This document shows positions 41,005 through 50,581 of a stretch of 64,000 nucleotides of DNA, in pieces. Source of the DNA: Bradyrhizobium sp. RP6 (GTDB lineage Bacteria; Pseudomonadota; Alphaproteobacteria; Rhizobiales; Xanthobacteraceae); NCBI RefSeq assembly GCF_003837805.1, contig NZ_RQIT01000024.1:45008-109007 (forward strand), given 5' to 3'. Made by a program: the position numbers and the translations under genes. The notes under the pieces were generated by a model. That model saw only the letters and a list, made by a program, of their open reading frames with translations, searched no databases and was not told the DNA's origin. Positions within the stretch are counted from its first letter, which is position 1; the number at the start of each line of letters is the position of its first letter.

Positions 41005-42156
41005 ATGTCGAACGCGTCTTATGTCTCTGGAACAACTGCAAAAATCGGCCTAGGCCTGTCTCGACAGACCATCAATTGGGCAGCCATCGGCGTGGCGCTG
41101 ATCCTCGGCATCGCGGTGGCCGGCGACTATGGCTACGACTATTTCAAGACCGGCCGGTACCTCGAAGCCACTGACGACGCCTATGTAAAGGCCGATTCCA
41201 CGATCGTCGCGCCGAAGGTCTCCGGCTACATCGCAAAGGTGCTGGTCGGCGACAACGAGAAGGTCAAGGCGGGTCAGCTGCTGGCCAAGATCGACGACCG
41301 CGATTTCAGGGCGGCGCTCGACCAGGCCCGCGCGGATGTCGCGGCTGCCGAAGCATCTGTGCGCATCATCGATGCCGAGCTTGAGCTGCAGCAGCCGATC
41401 ATCGAGCAAAGCACGGCCGACGTCGCTGCTGCGGACGCCAACCTGAAATTTGCACAAGAGGAGCGCGCCCGCTACGACGACCTCATGAAGTCGGGCTCCG
41501 GCACGATCCAGCGCGCGCAGCAGACCGACGCGGCGCTGCGCGCCAGCAGCGCGCAATTGCAGCACGCGAAGTACGGCCTTCTGGCTGCGCAGCGCAAGAT
41601 CGACGTGCTTACCAGCCAACGCGCCCAGGCCACGGCCCAGCTCGAACGTGCCCGGGCGGTCGCGCAGCAGGCGACGCTGAACCTGTCCTATACCGAGATC
41701 ACCGCGCCGGTGGATGGCACGGTCGGCGCCCGCAGCTTGCGCGTCGGCCAATACGTGCAAGCAGGCACACAATTGATGGCGGTGGTGCCGCTCGATGCAG
41801 TCTATGTCGTCGCCAACTTCAAGGAGGCCCAGCTCACACATGTGCGGCCGGGCCAGCCGGTCGAGCTGTACGTCGACAGTTTTCGCAATCGGGCCCTGCA
41901 TGGCCATGTCGACAGCCTGTCGCCGGCGAGCGGGCTGGAATTCGCATTGCTGCCGCCCGACAACGCCACGGGCAACTTCACCAAGATCGTGCAGCGCGTT
42001 CCGGTGAAGATCGTGCTCGACGACCACAGCCTCACCGGCCTGCTTCGCCCCGGCATGTCCGCGGTGCCAACCATCGACACCAAGGCGACCGTGCTGGCCG
42101 AGCGCGAGACGGCCAAGCGTCTCGCCGACAACATGCTCCGACCGAACGGCGGCTGA
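41005..42156 (+). CDS. HlyD/EmrA-type membrane fusion protein
   Basis: 383 residues. One N-terminal membrane segment (~21-39), lipoyl/barrel-sandwich halves (TDDAYVKADSTIVAPKVSGYIAKVLVGDNEKVKAGQLLAKID and LNLSYTEITAPVDGTVGARSL), a coiled-coil hairpin between (~95-215), and a beta-barrel C-terminal domain (VYVVANFKEAQLTHVRPGQPVELYVDS). It links an inner-membrane pump to an outer-membrane channel. The ATG at 41005 has GAGG 6 bases upstream and is preferred over a longer frame. The EmrB-like transporter follows 105 bp downstream. Confidence 0.9.
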   Translation: MSNASYVSGTTAKIGLGLSRQTINWAAIGVALILGIAVAGDYGYDYFKTGRYLEATDDAYVKADSTIVAPKVSGYIAKVLVGDNEKVKAGQLLAKIDDRDFRAALDQARADVAAAEASVRIIDAELELQQPIIEQSTADVAAADANLKFAQEERARYDDLMKSGSGTIQRAQQTDAALRASSAQLQHAKYGLLAAQRKIDVLTSQRAQATAQLERARAVAQQATLNLSYTEITAPVDGTVGARSLRVGQYVQAGTQLMAVVPLDAVYVVANFKEAQLTHVRPGQPVELYVDSFRNRALHGHVDSLSPASGLEFALLPPDNATGNFTKIVQRVPVKIVLDDHSLTGLLRPGMSAVPTIDTKATVLAERETAKRLADNMLRPNGG

Positions 42157-42261
42157 CCTGGCTCCGGCAGGTTTGTCGAACCTCGCCGGAAGATCGTCCC
42201 AGAACGTCCTCGATCGTCGAAATCATCCGCATCCTGTCTCCGTAGCCGAGACGAGGCTTCC

Positions 42262-43869
42262 ATGAGCACGCTTCAACCCGCCTTCAACGCCGCATCCACC
42301 GCCAGCATTCCCGCACCCGCCGCACCGTCGGTGTCGGCCAAAACCTGGATCGCGGTGATCGGCGCAACGCTTGGCGCCTTCATGGCGGTGCTGAACATCC
42401 AGATCGTCAACGCCTCGCTCGCAGACATCCAGGGCGCGATCGGCGCCGGCATCGACGACGGCGGCTGGATCTCGACCTCCTATCTCGTCGCCGAGATCGT
42501 GGTGATCCCGCTGTCCGGCTGGCTGGCGCAGGTGTTCTCGATCCGCATCTATCTGCTCACCAACGCGATCCTGTTCCTGGCTCTCTCCGCGGTTTGCGCG
42601 CTGGCGCAGGATCTGTCGCAGATGATCGTGCTGCGCGCCATCCAGGGTTTCACCGGCGGCGTGCTGATCCCGCTGGCCTTCACGTTGATCATCACCCTGC
42701 TGCCGCGCGGCAAGCAGCCGGTGGGCCTCGCGCTGTTCGCGCTGTCGGCGACGTTCGCACCGGCGATCGGCCCGACCATCGGCGGCTATCTCACCGAGAA
42801 TTTCGGCTGGCAGTACATCTTCTACGTCAACCTCGTGCCGGGCGCGATCATGGTCGGCATGCTCTGGTACGCACTCGAGGCCAAACCGATGAAACTCTCG
42901 CTGCTGCGCGAGGGCGACTGGGCCGGCATCATCACCATGGCAATCGGCCTGTCGGCGCTCCAGACCGTGCTCGAGGAAGGCAACAAGGACGACTGGTTCG
43001 GCTCCCCCTTCATCGTCAAGCTGTCGGCGATCGCGGCGGTGGCGCTGGCCGCCTTCCTGATCATCGAGCTCACGGTGAAGAAGCCGCTCCTGAACCTGCG
43101 CCTGCTGGTGCGGCGTAATTTCGGTTTCGGCATGCTCGCGAACTTCCTGCTCGGCATCGCGCTCTACGGCTCGGTGTTCATCCTGCCGCAGTATCTGTCA
43201 CGCATCCAGGGCTACAATGCCGAGCAGATCGGCATGGTGCTGGCCTGGACCGGACTGCCGCAACTGGTGTTGATCCCGCTGGTGCCGCGCCTGATGCAGA
43301 AGCTCGATCCGCGCATCGTGATCGGCGTCGGCTTCGTGCTGTTTGCGGCGTCCAACTTCATGAACATCTACATGACCAACGACTACGCCGCCGACCAGCT
43401 GCTGTGGCCCAATATCGTTCGCGCGATCGGGCAGGCCCTGGTCATGGCGCCGCTGTCGGCGGTGGCGACCGCCGGCATCGAAGCCGAGAACGCAGGCTCG
43501 GCGTCCGGCCTGTTCAACATGATGCGCAACCTCGGCGGCGCGGTCGGAATTGCGATCCTGCAAACCGTTCTGACCAAGCGCGAGCAATATCACTCCAACG
43601 TGCTGATGCAGTCGGTCTCGATATTCGAGCAGGCGACGCGCACGCGGCTGGAGCAGCTGACCCAGTATTTCATCAATCACGGCGTGCTCGACCATGCGGA
43701 CGCCGCGCATCGCGCTTATGTCGCGATCGGCCGTACCGTGCAGAAGCAGGCCTATATCCTCGCTTTCAGCGATACCTTCTATCTGCTCGGCATGGCGCTG
43801 ATCGTGGCGCTGCTCGCCGTCCTCTTCCTGAAGAAGCCCGGCCAGACCTCGGCCGGTGGCGCCCACTGA
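42262..43869 (+). CDS. DHA2-family MFS drug transporter (EmrB-like)
   Basis: 535 residues with ~14 hydrophobic helices. DHA2 landmarks: GATLGAFMAVLNIQIVNASLADIQG in TM1, WISTSYLVAEIVVIPLSGWLAQVFSIR (motif A region), LRAIQGFTGGVLIPLAFTLI (motif C vicinity), and SIYVNLVPG-type loop FYVNLVPGAIMVG. It is a proton-driven exporter working with the EmrA-like partner upstream. No outer-membrane channel gene is adjacent. The third gene starts 29 bp downstream. Confidence 0.92.
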   Translation: MSTLQPAFNAASTASIPAPAAPSVSAKTWIAVIGATLGAFMAVLNIQIVNASLADIQGAIGAGIDDGGWISTSYLVAEIVVIPLSGWLAQVFSIRIYLLTNAILFLALSAVCALAQDLSQMIVLRAIQGFTGGVLIPLAFTLIITLLPRGKQPVGLALFALSATFAPAIGPTIGGYLTENFGWQYIFYVNLVPGAIMVGMLWYALEAKPMKLSLLREGDWAGIITMAIGLSALQTVLEEGNKDDWFGSPFIVKLSAIAAVALAAFLIIELTVKKPLLNLRLLVRRNFGFGMLANFLLGIALYGSVFILPQYLSRIQGYNAEQIGMVLAWTGLPQLVLIPLVPRLMQKLDPRIVIGVGFVLFAASNFMNIYMTNDYAADQLLWPNIVRAIGQALVMAPLSAVATAGIEAENAGSASGLFNMMRNLGGAVGIAILQTVLTKREQYHSNVLMQSVSIFEQATRTRLEQLTQYFINHGVLDHADAAHRAYVAIGRTVQKQAYILAFSDTFYLLGMALIVALLAVLFLKKPGQTSAGGAH

Positions 43870-43897
43870 CCTCAAGCCGAGAAGCAAGGAGACGATC

Positions 43898-44359
43898 ATG
43901 AAGCCCCGCATGAACTACTTCCAGGCCGCGCCCGATACGATGAAAGCGCTGATGGCGCTGGAGGCGCAGATCCAGTCGACCGGCATCGAGAAATCGCTGA
44001 TCGAGCTCGTCAAGATCCGGGCGTCGCAGATCAACGGCTGCGCCTTCTGCATCAACATGCACGCCGAGGATGCGCGTAAACGCGGCGAGACCGAGCAGCG
44101 CATCTACCTGCTAAACGCGTGGCGCGAATCCCCGCTCTATACCGAACGCGAGCGTGCCGCGCTGGCCTGGACGGAATCAGTGACGCTGATCTCGCAGACG
44201 CATGCGCCCGACGATGTCTACGAGCAGGTCCGCGCACAGTTCTCCGACGAGGAGACGGTGAACCTGACCATGCTGGTCGGCGCCATCAATGCCTGGAACA
44301 GGATTGCGATCGCGTTCCGCGCGGTGCATCCGGTAAAAGTGAAGGCGTCGCTGGCGTGA
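43898..44359 (+). CDS. Carboxymuconolactone decarboxylase / AhpD-like protein
   Basis: 153 residues. The CMD core reads IEKSLIELVKIRASQINGCAFCINMHAEDARKRG, with the E...K and the CxxC-x3-H pattern of AhpD-type alkylhydroperoxidases; a redox-active disulfide is likely. AAGGAG lies 7 bases before the ATG. It is the last gene of the efflux operon, which suggests that exported or sensed compounds include peroxides or quinones. Confidence 0.9.
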   Translation: MKPRMNYFQAAPDTMKALMALEAQIQSTGIEKSLIELVKIRASQINGCAFCINMHAEDARKRGETEQRIYLLNAWRESPLYTERERAALAWTESVTLISQTHAPDDVYEQVRAQFSDEETVNLTMLVGAINAWNRIAIAFRAVHPVKVKASLA

Positions 44360-44373
44360 GGTATCCGCAGCTG

Positions 44374-44535
44374 TCATGCCCCGCGACCCGGCTACGCCAA
44401 GGCTTCGCCGGGGTTAAGGTCTAGGGGCACCGCAGCTTTAGCGAAGGCGGCAGGCGGGGCATGAAGTACGCCGCGGCCCATCGGGCCTATCCCTGCCGTC
44501 ACGGCGTACTGGATCGCCCGGTCAAGCCGGACGAT
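44374..44535. repeat. Palindromic intergenic repeat region
   Basis: The gap 44360-44553 is filled with imperfect dyads: TCATGCCCCGC... paired with ...GCGGGGCATGA, an inner GGCTTCGCCGGGG, and a second unit (GTACGCCG...CGGCGTAC, CGGTCAAGCCGGACGATGACCG). This is Bradyrhizobium-type mosaic repeat DNA between convergent genes. Confidence 0.6.
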
Positions 44536-44553
44536 GACCGCTTTGGGCGTGGC

Positions 44554-45414
44554 TCAAACCGCCGTCGCCTTGGCGAACTCCACGTAGATCTCGCGAAGGC
44601 GCGTTGCCATCGGACCGGGCTTGCCGTCGCCGATCGTCTTGCCGTCGATGGCGACCACCGGCTGCACGAATGAGGATGCGCTGGTGATGAACGCCTCCTT
44701 GGCAGCGAGCGCCTCGGCAACCGTGAAGGACCGTTCCTCGACGCGGAGCTGGCGCCCCTCGGCAAGCGCGATCACGGCCTTGCGCGTGCAGCCCGGCAGG
44801 ATCGCGTTGGAATTCTTGCGCGTGACGATGACGTCGTCCTTGGTCAGGATGAACGCCGACGACGAGCCACCCTCGGTGACGTAGCCATCCTGCAGCATCC
44901 AGGCCTCGCCCGCGCCGGCTTCGGCCGCGGCCTGCTTCGCCAGCACCTGCGCCAGCAGCGCCACGCTCTTGATGTCGCGGCGTTCCCAGCGGATGTCGGG
45001 CACCGTGATGACATTGATGCCGGTCTTCGCCGCCGCCGCGTTGATGATGTCCTTCTCGGACGTGAACATCACCAGGCTCGGCTTGACGTCCCCCTTGGGA
45101 AACGGGAAGTCGCGCCCCTTGTCGGCGCCGCGCGTGACCTGGAGATAGACGAGACCGTCCTGGAGCTTGTTGCGCGCGATCAGCTCCTTCTGGAGCTCGG
45201 TGATGCGCTCGATCGTCTCCGGCAGCTTCAGCTTGATCTCCCCGACGGAGCGTTCCAGCCGCGCCAGATGCGAGGCATTATCGACCAGCTTGCCGTCGAG
45301 CACGGCCGAGACCTCGTAGATGCCGTCGGCGAACAGGAAGCCGCGATCGAGCACCGAGATCTTGGCCTCCGAGAGCGGGACGAATGAGCCGTTGACATAG
45401 GCGATCGGATCCAA
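44554..45414 (-). CDS. D-amino-acid aminotransferase
   Basis: 286 residues of fold-type IV PLP enzyme. IAYVNGSFVPLSEAKISVLDRGFLFADGIYEV is the typical opening of D-amino-acid transaminases, with the PLP Lys in WERRDIKSVALLAQVLAK and YVTEGGSSSAF for the cofactor phosphate side. It interconverts D-amino acids and 2-oxo acids, supplying D-Glu or D-Ala or using them as carbon sources. The start is a TTG with AGGAG seven bases upstream. The glutamate/aspartate transporter lies just upstream. Confidence 0.9.
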   Translation of the reverse strand: MDPIAYVNGSFVPLSEAKISVLDRGFLFADGIYEVSAVLDGKLVDNASHLARLERSVGEIKLKLPETIERITELQKELIARNKLQDGLVYLQVTRGADKGRDFPFPKGDVKPSLVMFTSEKDIINAAAAKTGINVITVPDIRWERRDIKSVALLAQVLAKQAAAEAGAGEAWMLQDGYVTEGGSSSAFILTKDDVIVTRKNSNAILPGCTRKAVIALAEGRQLRVEERSFTVAEALAAKEAFITSASSFVQPVVAIDGKTIGDGKPGPMATRLREIYVEFAKATAV

Positions 45415-45487
45415 GGCAGGTCTCCTGGCGAGATGGGGAATTTGGCGCGCTTATACGCCAGTTAGGGGGCCGGATCACCCCTCTATT

Positions 45488-45604
45488 CGTCATTCCGGGG
45501 CGGCGCGGAGCGACGAGCCCGGAATCCATTTCGCCCCGCGTTACGCCGCCTGATCGATCCTCAGATGCGCAATTGCGCATCATAGCTCGCGCGACGCGCG
45601 CCTC
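45488..45604. repeat. Palindromic intergenic repeat
   Basis: CGTCATTCCGGGG... with ATGCGCAATTGCGCAT, a perfect 16-bp palindrome at its right part, and a CGCGCGACGCGCG end. It resembles the repeat at 54387-54492 (CGTCATTCCGGG and a GTGCGCAATTTGCGCAC core). It lies between convergently reading or same-strand gene ends. Confidence 0.6.
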
Positions 45605-45618
45605 GGGATGCGGAGCGC

Positions 45619-46350
45619 TCAGTGCGAGAGAATCTTCGACAAGAACTTCTGCGCCCGGTCGCTGCGCGGCTTGCCGAAAAAGTCGTCCTTCGCCGCGTCC
45701 TCGACGATCTCGCCGCGGTCCATGAAGATCACACGGTTGGCGACCTTGCGGGCGAAACCCATCTCATGGGTAACCACCATCATGGTCATACCTTCACGCG
45801 CGAGATCGACCATGACATCCAGCACCTCGCTGACCATTTCAGGATCGAGTGCCGAGGTCGGCTCGTCGAACAGCATGACGATCGGATCCATGGCGAGCGC
45901 GCGGGCAATGGCAACGCGCTGCTGCTGGCCGCCGGAGAGCTGCGCGGGGAATTTCTGCGCCTGCTCCTTCAACCCGACACGCTCCAGGAGCTGCATGCCT
46001 TTGGTCTGTGCCTTGTCGTGCGGCCGCCCGAGCACCTTCTCCTGCGCGAGGCAGAGATTGTCGATGATCTTGAGATGCGGAAACAGCTCGAAGTGCTGGA
46101 ACACCATGCCGACGCGCGACCGCAGCTTCGGCAGATCGGTCTTGGGATCGTTGACCTTGGTGCCGTCGACCAGGATGTCGCCGCTCTGGAACGGCTCCAG
46201 CGCATTGACGCATTTGATCAGCGTCGACTTGCCCGAACCCGACGGACCACAAACCACAACGACCTCGCCCTTGGTGACGGTGGTGGTGCAGTCGGTCAGC
46301 ACCTGAAAGCTGGGGCTGTACCATTTGTTGACGTGGCTGATTTCGATCAT
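45619..46350 (-). CDS. gltL: Glutamate/aspartate ABC transporter ATP-binding protein
   Basis: 243 residues, very close in wording to GltL-type ATPases. Walker A GPSGSGKST near residue 36, Q-loop FQHFELFPHL, signature LSGGQQQR, Walker B IVMLFDEPTSALD, H-loop VVTHEMGFA. ATP hydrolysis drives uptake through GltJK. The ATG at 46348-46350 was chosen over a GTG three codons upstream. It ends the gltIJKL operon. Confidence 0.94.
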   Translation of the reverse strand: MIEISHVNKWYSPSFQVLTDCTTTVTKGEVVVVCGPSGSGKSTLIKCVNALEPFQSGDILVDGTKVNDPKTDLPKLRSRVGMVFQHFELFPHLKIIDNLCLAQEKVLGRPHDKAQTKGMQLLERVGLKEQAQKFPAQLSGGQQQRVAIARALAMDPIVMLFDEPTSALDPEMVSEVLDVMVDLAREGMTMMVVTHEMGFARKVANRVIFMDRGEIVEDAAKDDFFGKPRSDRAQKFLSKILSH

Positions 46351-46362
46351 GATCGACACGCT

Positions 46363-47055
46363 CTATCGAATGATGGCGATGCGCGCCTGGAGGCGGCGGA
46401 CGCCGTAGGACGCGACACAGGAAATGGTGAAGTAGACGACTGCTGCGAACAGATACATTTCGACGAGGCGCCCGTCGCGCTGCGCCACCTTGCTGGCCGC
46501 TCCCAGGAAGTCCGTGATCGACAGGACGTAGACCAGCGAGGTGTCCTGGAACAGCACGATGGTCTGCGTGATCAGCACCGGCAGCATGTTGCGGAAGGCC
46601 TGCGGCAGCACGACGTAGCGCATGGTCTGGGCGTAGGTCAGCCCCAGCGCGCTGGCCGCGGCCGGCTGTCCGCGCGAGATCGACTGGATGCCGGCACGCA
46701 TGATCTCGGAGAAGTAAGCCGCCTCGAACATGATGAAGGTGATGAGCGAGGATGCGAACGCGCCGACGCTGATCGGGCGCGAGGCGCCGGTCACCCACTG
46801 CCCGATATAGGGCACCAGGAAGTAGAACCAGAAGATGACCAGCACCAGTGGCAGCGAGCGCATGAAGTCGACATAAATTCCGGCGATGCGGCCGAGCAGC
46901 TTGAAGCCGGAGAGCCGCATCAGGGCGAGCGCCGTGCCGAAGATGAGGCCGCCGAGGGCGGCGAGCCCCGTCAGCGTCAGCGTGAACGTCATGCCCTCGA
47001 AGAACAGATAGGGTAGTGCGCGGCGGATGACGTCGAAATCGAGATTGCCGAACAT
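46363..47055 (-). CDS. gltK: Glutamate/aspartate ABC permease
   Basis: 230 residues, ~5 membrane helices. The His/Glu/Gln permease motif EAAYFSEIMRAGIQSISRGQPAAASALGLTYAQTMRYVVLPQAFRN (EAA loop with G) contacts the ATPase. It pairs with GltJ. The ATG is 3 bases past the GltJ stop, so translation is coupled. Confidence 0.93.
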   Translation of the reverse strand: MFGNLDFDVIRRALPYLFFEGMTFTLTLTGLAALGGLIFGTALALMRLSGFKLLGRIAGIYVDFMRSLPLVLVIFWFYFLVPYIGQWVTGASRPISVGAFASSLITFIMFEAAYFSEIMRAGIQSISRGQPAAASALGLTYAQTMRYVVLPQAFRNMLPVLITQTIVLFQDTSLVYVLSITDFLGAASKVAQRDGRLVEMYLFAAVVYFTISCVASYGVRRLQARIAIIR

Positions 47056-47058
47056 CGC

Positions 47059-47790
47059 TTATTTCCCCGTGATGTAGCCGGGAATCGCGACCCAGCGCTC
47101 GAGGAAGCGCATCGCGGTCACGACGACGGCGTTGACGAGGAGGTAGAGAATGGTCGCGGCTGTGAAGGCCTCGAACACCTGGAACGAGAATTCCTGCATC
47201 GACCGCGCCTGTCCGGTCAGCTCGAGCAAGCCGATGGTGATCGCGACCGCGGTATTCTTGATGGTGTTGAGAAACTCGGACGTCAGCGGCGGCAGGATGA
47301 TGCGGAACGCCATCGGCAGCAGCACGTAACGATAGCCCTGCACGGTGGTCAGGCCCAGCGCGGTTGCGGCCATTTTCTGCCCGCGCGGCAGTGAACCGAT
47401 GCCGGCCTGCAATTGCACGGCGACGCGGGCCGACATGAACAAGCCGATACCGATCGCGGCCGTCCAGAACGGCGCGTTCGGCAGCTGCTTCAGCCAGGTG
47501 CCCGCAGCTTTTGGCAGCAGTTCCGGCAGCACGAAGTACCACAGGAAGAGCTGCACGAGCAGCGGCATGTTGCGGAAGAATTCGACATAGGCAAAGCCGA
47601 ACCAGTTCGCCCCCTTCGACGGCAGTGTGCGCATCACACCGACGATCGAGCCGGTGATCAGCGCGATCACCCAGGCCAGCGCCGCGGTCTTGAGGGTCAG
47701 CACCAGGCCCGACAGCAGCATGTCGAGATAGGTGCCGGTCCCCATCGGGTTCGGCTGGAAAAAGATTCCCCAGTTCCAGTTGTAGTTCAC
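47059..47790 (-). CDS. gltJ: Glutamate/aspartate ABC permease
   Basis: 243 residues, ~5 membrane helices. The start NYNWNWGIFFQPNPMGTGTYLDMLLSGLVLT resembles GltJ. EAA loop: AVQLQAGIGSLPRGQKMAATALGLTTVQGYRYVLLPMAFR. The start codon is GTG, with a GGGGGA ribosome site ~5 bases upstream. A strong hairpin separates it from gltI. Confidence 0.93.
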   Translation of the reverse strand: MNYNWNWGIFFQPNPMGTGTYLDMLLSGLVLTLKTAALAWVIALITGSIVGVMRTLPSKGANWFGFAYVEFFRNMPLLVQLFLWYFVLPELLPKAAGTWLKQLPNAPFWTAAIGIGLFMSARVAVQLQAGIGSLPRGQKMAATALGLTTVQGYRYVLLPMAFRIILPPLTSEFLNTIKNTAVAITIGLLELTGQARSMQEFSFQVFEAFTAATILYLLVNAVVVTAMRFLERWVAIPGYITGK

Positions 47791-47841
47791 GTGTCCCCCG
47801 CGCGAACGCGCCAGTCATGGATATCCTGAGCGCCTATGCAA

Positions 47842-47878
47842 ATGTCCGGCCACCCCAGTGTCAAGAGTGGCCGGACAT
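47842..47878 (-). terminator. Strong hairpin between gltI and gltJ
   Basis: 12-bp perfect arms (47842-47853 ATGTCCGGCCAC and 47867-47878) around a 13-base loop. Placed just after gltI and before the permeases, it probably protects the gltI mRNA and attenuates read-through, giving more binding protein than permease. Confidence 0.7.
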
Positions 47879-47907
47879 GATCCCGATCGAAAGATCGAGG
47901 TTTAATC

Positions 47908-48819
47908 TTACTTGTAGTCGTCCGGGTTCGGCGAGTCCGTCGGCTTGGCGAACTCGTTCTTCAGCTCGGCCGAGATCGGCGTGTTGAGGTTCAGGCCCTT
48001 CGGCGGGATCTTCTGGGTGAACCACTTGTCGTAGATCTTCTGGGCTTCGCCGGACGTATAAAGTGCCGCCGTCGCCGCATCGACCACCTTCTTGAAGGCG
48101 GGGTCGTCCTTACGCAGCATGATGCCGTAGGGCTCGGGCTTGGAAAACGCATCCTTGGAGATGACGTAGTCGTCCGGGTTCTTCGAGCCGGCGACGAGGC
48201 TCGCCAGCAGGATGTCGTCCATGACGAAGGCGACCGCGCGATCGGTCTCGACCATGAGGAAGGCTTCGGCGTGGTCCTTGGCCGGAATGATGTTGGCGCC
48301 GAGACCCTTCGCGGCGTTGGCTTCGGTGAGCTGCTTGATGTTGGTGGTGCCGGCGGTCGAGACGACGGTCTTGCCCTTGAGATCGTCGATCGACTTCAGG
48401 CCGCTCGACTTCTTGAAGACATAGCGGCTGGCTGTCAGGTAATGGGTGTTGGTGAAGGCGACCTGCTTCTGGCGCTCGGCATTGTTGGTGGTCGAGCCAC
48501 ATTCGAGGTCGATGGTGCCGTTGGCCATCAGCGGGATACGCGTCGCCGACGTCACCGGGTTGAGCTTGACCTCGAGCTTGTCGAGCTTGAGCTCCTTCTT
48601 CACGGCGTCGACGATCTTGTAGCAGATGTCCATCGCGAACCCGACGGGCTTCTGGTTGTCGTCGAGATAGGAGAATGGGATCGAGGAGTCGCGGAAGCCG
48701 AGCGTGATGGCGCCGGTGTCCTTGATGTTCTTCAGCGTGCCGGTCAGCTCCTGGGCCCCGGCCTGGCTGACGACGAAGGTCGCGGCGAGCGCGAGCCCGA
48801 TGCTACGGAAATGTTTCAC
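47908..48819 (-). CDS. gltI: Glutamate/aspartate ABC substrate-binding protein
   Basis: 303 residues. Signal peptide at 1-22 (HFRSIGLALAATFVVSQAGA). SBP family 3 landmarks: TLGFRDSSIPFSYLDDNQKPVGFAMDICYKIVDAVK, VTSATRIPLMANGTIDLECGSTTNNAERQKQVAFTNTHY, LKGKTVVSTAGTTN. It binds acidic amino acids in the periplasm. The start is GTG with GGGGAAGAAG ahead. Confidence 0.94.
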   Translation of the reverse strand: MKHFRSIGLALAATFVVSQAGAQELTGTLKNIKDTGAITLGFRDSSIPFSYLDDNQKPVGFAMDICYKIVDAVKKELKLDKLEVKLNPVTSATRIPLMANGTIDLECGSTTNNAERQKQVAFTNTHYLTASRYVFKKSSGLKSIDDLKGKTVVSTAGTTNIKQLTEANAAKGLGANIIPAKDHAEAFLMVETDRAVAFVMDDILLASLVAGSKNPDDYVISKDAFSKPEPYGIMLRKDDPAFKKVVDAATAALYTSGEAQKIYDKWFTQKIPPKGLNLNTPISAELKNEFAKPTDSPNPDDYK

Positions 48820-48930
48820 TTTCTTCTTCCCCTTTCAGGATGATGCGACCGGATGCAAGCACAAATCGGGCCGGATTAGAATGTGACTTTCGGCTGGATC
48901 GAAGGCTCAGGTTAACGGGCTTGTCAGTGG

Positions 48931-50316
48931 TCATGTCAGTGGTCCTGGCAATTCCCCGAGATCCCAGAACAGCCCGGCCACCACCGTCAAGGCCTCCTCG
49001 GTCAGTGGCAGCAGGATGTGCTCATTGGGCGCATGCTGGGAGCAGCCGGGATAGGAGTGCGGCACCCAGATCGTCGGCAGGCCCAGGATCTCGGAGAACA
49101 CATCATTGGGCAGCGAGCCGCCGAAATTCGGCAGCACTGCCGGAGCCTTGCCCGTGGTCTCCTTGACCGAATCCGCCGCCCATCTGATCCAGGGGCTGTC
49201 GAAATCGGTGCGCGAGGCGGCAAAGCTCTGCGCCGCGCGGACCTCGACCATGGGAAAACCCTTCTCGACCAGATGCGCGCGGATCGCCTCGATCAGTCCG
49301 TCAATCTTGGTGCCGACCACGAAACGCAGTTGCAGCACGGCATTGGCATGGCCGGGAATCGCGTTCGCCGGCTTCTCGATATTGCCCGACGACATCGCCA
49401 GCACTTCGAGCGTGTTCCAGGCATAGAGCCGCTCGGCCGCCGACAGCCCTTCCTCGCCCCAGTTTTCCGCGAGCGCCGGCTCGTCCGCGGTCGGCACCAC
49501 CTGTACGTCGGCGAGATGGCTGCGGATCTGGTTGGTGAGCCGCGGCGGCTTCAAGGCATCGAGCAGGAGGCGGCCGTGGCCGTCGACCAACGTCGAGATC
49601 GCGTTGACCAGGATGGTCGCGGGGTTGGCGAGCACGCCGCCCCAGTTGCCGGAATGGTGGCCGCCGTCGCGCAGATTCACGTCGAGATGAATGCGGAGGC
49701 CGCCACGGCAGCCGAGAAAGAGCGTCGGCCGTTCGGCGGACAGACGCGGCCCGTCGGAAGCCATGAACAGGTCGGCCTTGAGCGCGTCGCGATTGAGATC
49801 GCAGACCTTGCCGAGATCGGGCGAGCCGATCTCCTCGCCCATCTCGATGATGAATTTCGCGTTGAAGCCGAGCTTGCCGCCGCGAGCCTCGCGCACCGCG
49901 CGGAGTGCCGCCATATTGATGCTGTGCTGACCCTTGTTGTCCGCGGTGCCGCGGCCGTAGAGGCGTGTCCCCGCAACCACCGTGCGCCAGGGATCGCGTC
50001 CCTCGCGCCACTCGCCCTCCATGCCGTCGACGACGTCACCATGGCCGTAGATCAGCACGGTCGGCGCCGACGTGCTCTCGTGATGTTCAGCCAACAGGAA
50101 TGGCGCCTTGCCGCTCGGGGATTCGACGATGCGGCTGGAAAAATCGAGCGCGGCGAAGGCCGGCTGCATCTCCTGCTCCAGATAGGCGCGCAGCTCGGTG
50201 CCGCGCGACGGATTCTGGCTTTCGGTCCGATACGCGACGCGGCGGTCGAGCTCGGCGAGGAACGCGCCGGATTTGAAGTCGTCCCGGGCGCGGGCGATGG
50301 CGTCGGCTCTGGTCAT
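48931..50316 (-). CDS. M20-family metallopeptidase (dipeptidase-like)
   Basis: 461 residues. Dizinc site residues are visible: YGHGDVVDGME (His, Asp), GRGTADNKGQHS (bridging Asp), EMGEEIGSPDL (catalytic Glu-Glu), ASDGPR (Asp) and QHAPNEHILLP (His). GGHHSGNWGG fits the dimerisation domain. It hydrolyses dipeptides or N-acyl amino acids. The ATG at 50314-50316 is preferred over a TTG five codons upstream; the ribosome site is weak. It may belong to the same amino-acid uptake theme as gltIJKL, but is a separate unit. Confidence 0.9.
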   Translation of the reverse strand: MTRADAIARARDDFKSGAFLAELDRRVAYRTESQNPSRGTELRAYLEQEMQPAFAALDFSSRIVESPSGKAPFLLAEHHESTSAPTVLIYGHGDVVDGMEGEWREGRDPWRTVVAGTRLYGRGTADNKGQHSINMAALRAVREARGGKLGFNAKFIIEMGEEIGSPDLGKVCDLNRDALKADLFMASDGPRLSAERPTLFLGCRGGLRIHLDVNLRDGGHHSGNWGGVLANPATILVNAISTLVDGHGRLLLDALKPPRLTNQIRSHLADVQVVPTADEPALAENWGEEGLSAAERLYAWNTLEVLAMSSGNIEKPANAIPGHANAVLQLRFVVGTKIDGLIEAIRAHLVEKGFPMVEVRAAQSFAASRTDFDSPWIRWAADSVKETTGKAPAVLPNFGGSLPNDVFSEILGLPTIWVPHSYPGCSQHAPNEHILLPLTEEALTVVAGLFWDLGELPGPLT

Positions 50317-50581
50317 TGCTTTCGTTTTCAAGGTTTCGACGCGGGCGAACGTAGGGGGCTACGTAGGCCATCGAAAGTGGCAGGGGGCTAGGAGAGTTTC
50401 TTGGAGTTTCTCTTGTAATTCTCTTGGGATTTCGTTCCTGCTCGCTTGAGATCGGCTTGCCAGGCGCGGCATCGCTGATTTTGACCTTGCCAATACCCAA
50501 ACATATGCAAGAACTTCGCCAAGTTGGGGCGCACATCTATCATTCGAAGAGCGCTCAGTACAGGGCGCCGAGGGGACAAGC

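Noticed and set aside
45839..47818. A 659-codon minus-strand frame over gltL, gltK and gltJ
   Set aside because: It is Arg/Gly-rich and out of frame with three well-recognised transporter genes.
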